A stretch of DNA of 5,096 nucleotides, taken from positions 1 through 5,096 of the forward strand of contig JAEYUE010000213.1 in NCBI GenBank assembly GCA_023433655.1. The letters run 5' to 3'. The stretch's first letter is position 1. Each line of letters starts with the position of its first letter. Of this stretch, positions 5,083 through 5,096 are shown piece by piece. This stretch comes from Pseudomonadota bacterium (GTDB lineage Bacteria; Pseudomonadota; Alphaproteobacteria; Caulobacterales; Caulobacteraceae). The notes beneath the pieces were generated by a model that saw nothing but the letters and a program-made list of their open reading frames with translations, searched no databases and was not told where the DNA came from. The position numbers and the translations under genes were made by a program.

Positions 5083-5096
5083 GAACGGTTTTCTGA

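Noticed and set aside
4455..5096. 213-codon plus-strand open frame antisense to ahpC
   Set aside because: Shadow of the ahpC frame; the product has no recognisable domain.

Overview
This 5.1 kb window comes from a very GC-rich bacterial chromosome. The gene set, strong G/C preference at codon third positions and a sigma-70-type promoter of the Caulobacter kind in front of murI suggest an alphaproteobacterium of the Caulobacterales (Brevundimonas/Caulobacter-like). That assignment is inferred from sequence character, not from a search. Nothing looks mobile: there is no IS element, integrase, tRNA, rRNA or CRISPR array, and base composition is even throughout.

Layout. (1) Positions 1-105 hold the last 34 codons of a plus-strand gene. 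It faces the next gene tail to tail across a 43 bp gap that contains a perfect 13 bp hairpin. (2) Positions 149-2326, minus strand, encode an exported, lipoprotein-type M3 zinc metallopeptidase of the peptidyl-dipeptidase Dcp group. (3) Positions 2327-2454 are a divergent intergenic region with a nested inverted repeat and a promoter placed so that the murI mRNA would be leaderless. (4) Positions 2455-3315 encode glutamate racemase MurI. It is followed 61 bp later on the same strand by a small secreted SRPBCC-fold protein (3377-3892). (5) The SRPBCC gene ends 2 bp from the end of ahpD, which is on the opposite strand. (6) Positions 3895-5069, minus strand, form an ahpC-ahpD peroxide-defence pair, with two tandem hairpins in the gap between the genes. 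The window ends 27 bp upstream of ahpC, so its promoter and any OxyR site lie outside.

How the genes work together. AhpC (2-Cys peroxiredoxin) and AhpD (CxxC reductase) are a functional pair. By analogy with the mycobacterial system, AhpD re-reduces AhpC using electrons from lipoylated dehydrogenase subunits. MurI supplies D-glutamate for peptidoglycan. Dcp-like peptidases remove C-terminal dipeptides from peptides, and this copy appears to act outside the cytoplasm. The SRPBCC protein has no assignable substrate. The three blocks appear functionally independent.

I found no convincing undescribed multi-gene system. The items most worth checking are regulatory or local: the possible leaderless murI promoter, the tandem hairpins between ahpC and ahpD, the dcp leader inverted repeat, and the twin-arginine-like lipoprotein signal on the metallopeptidase.
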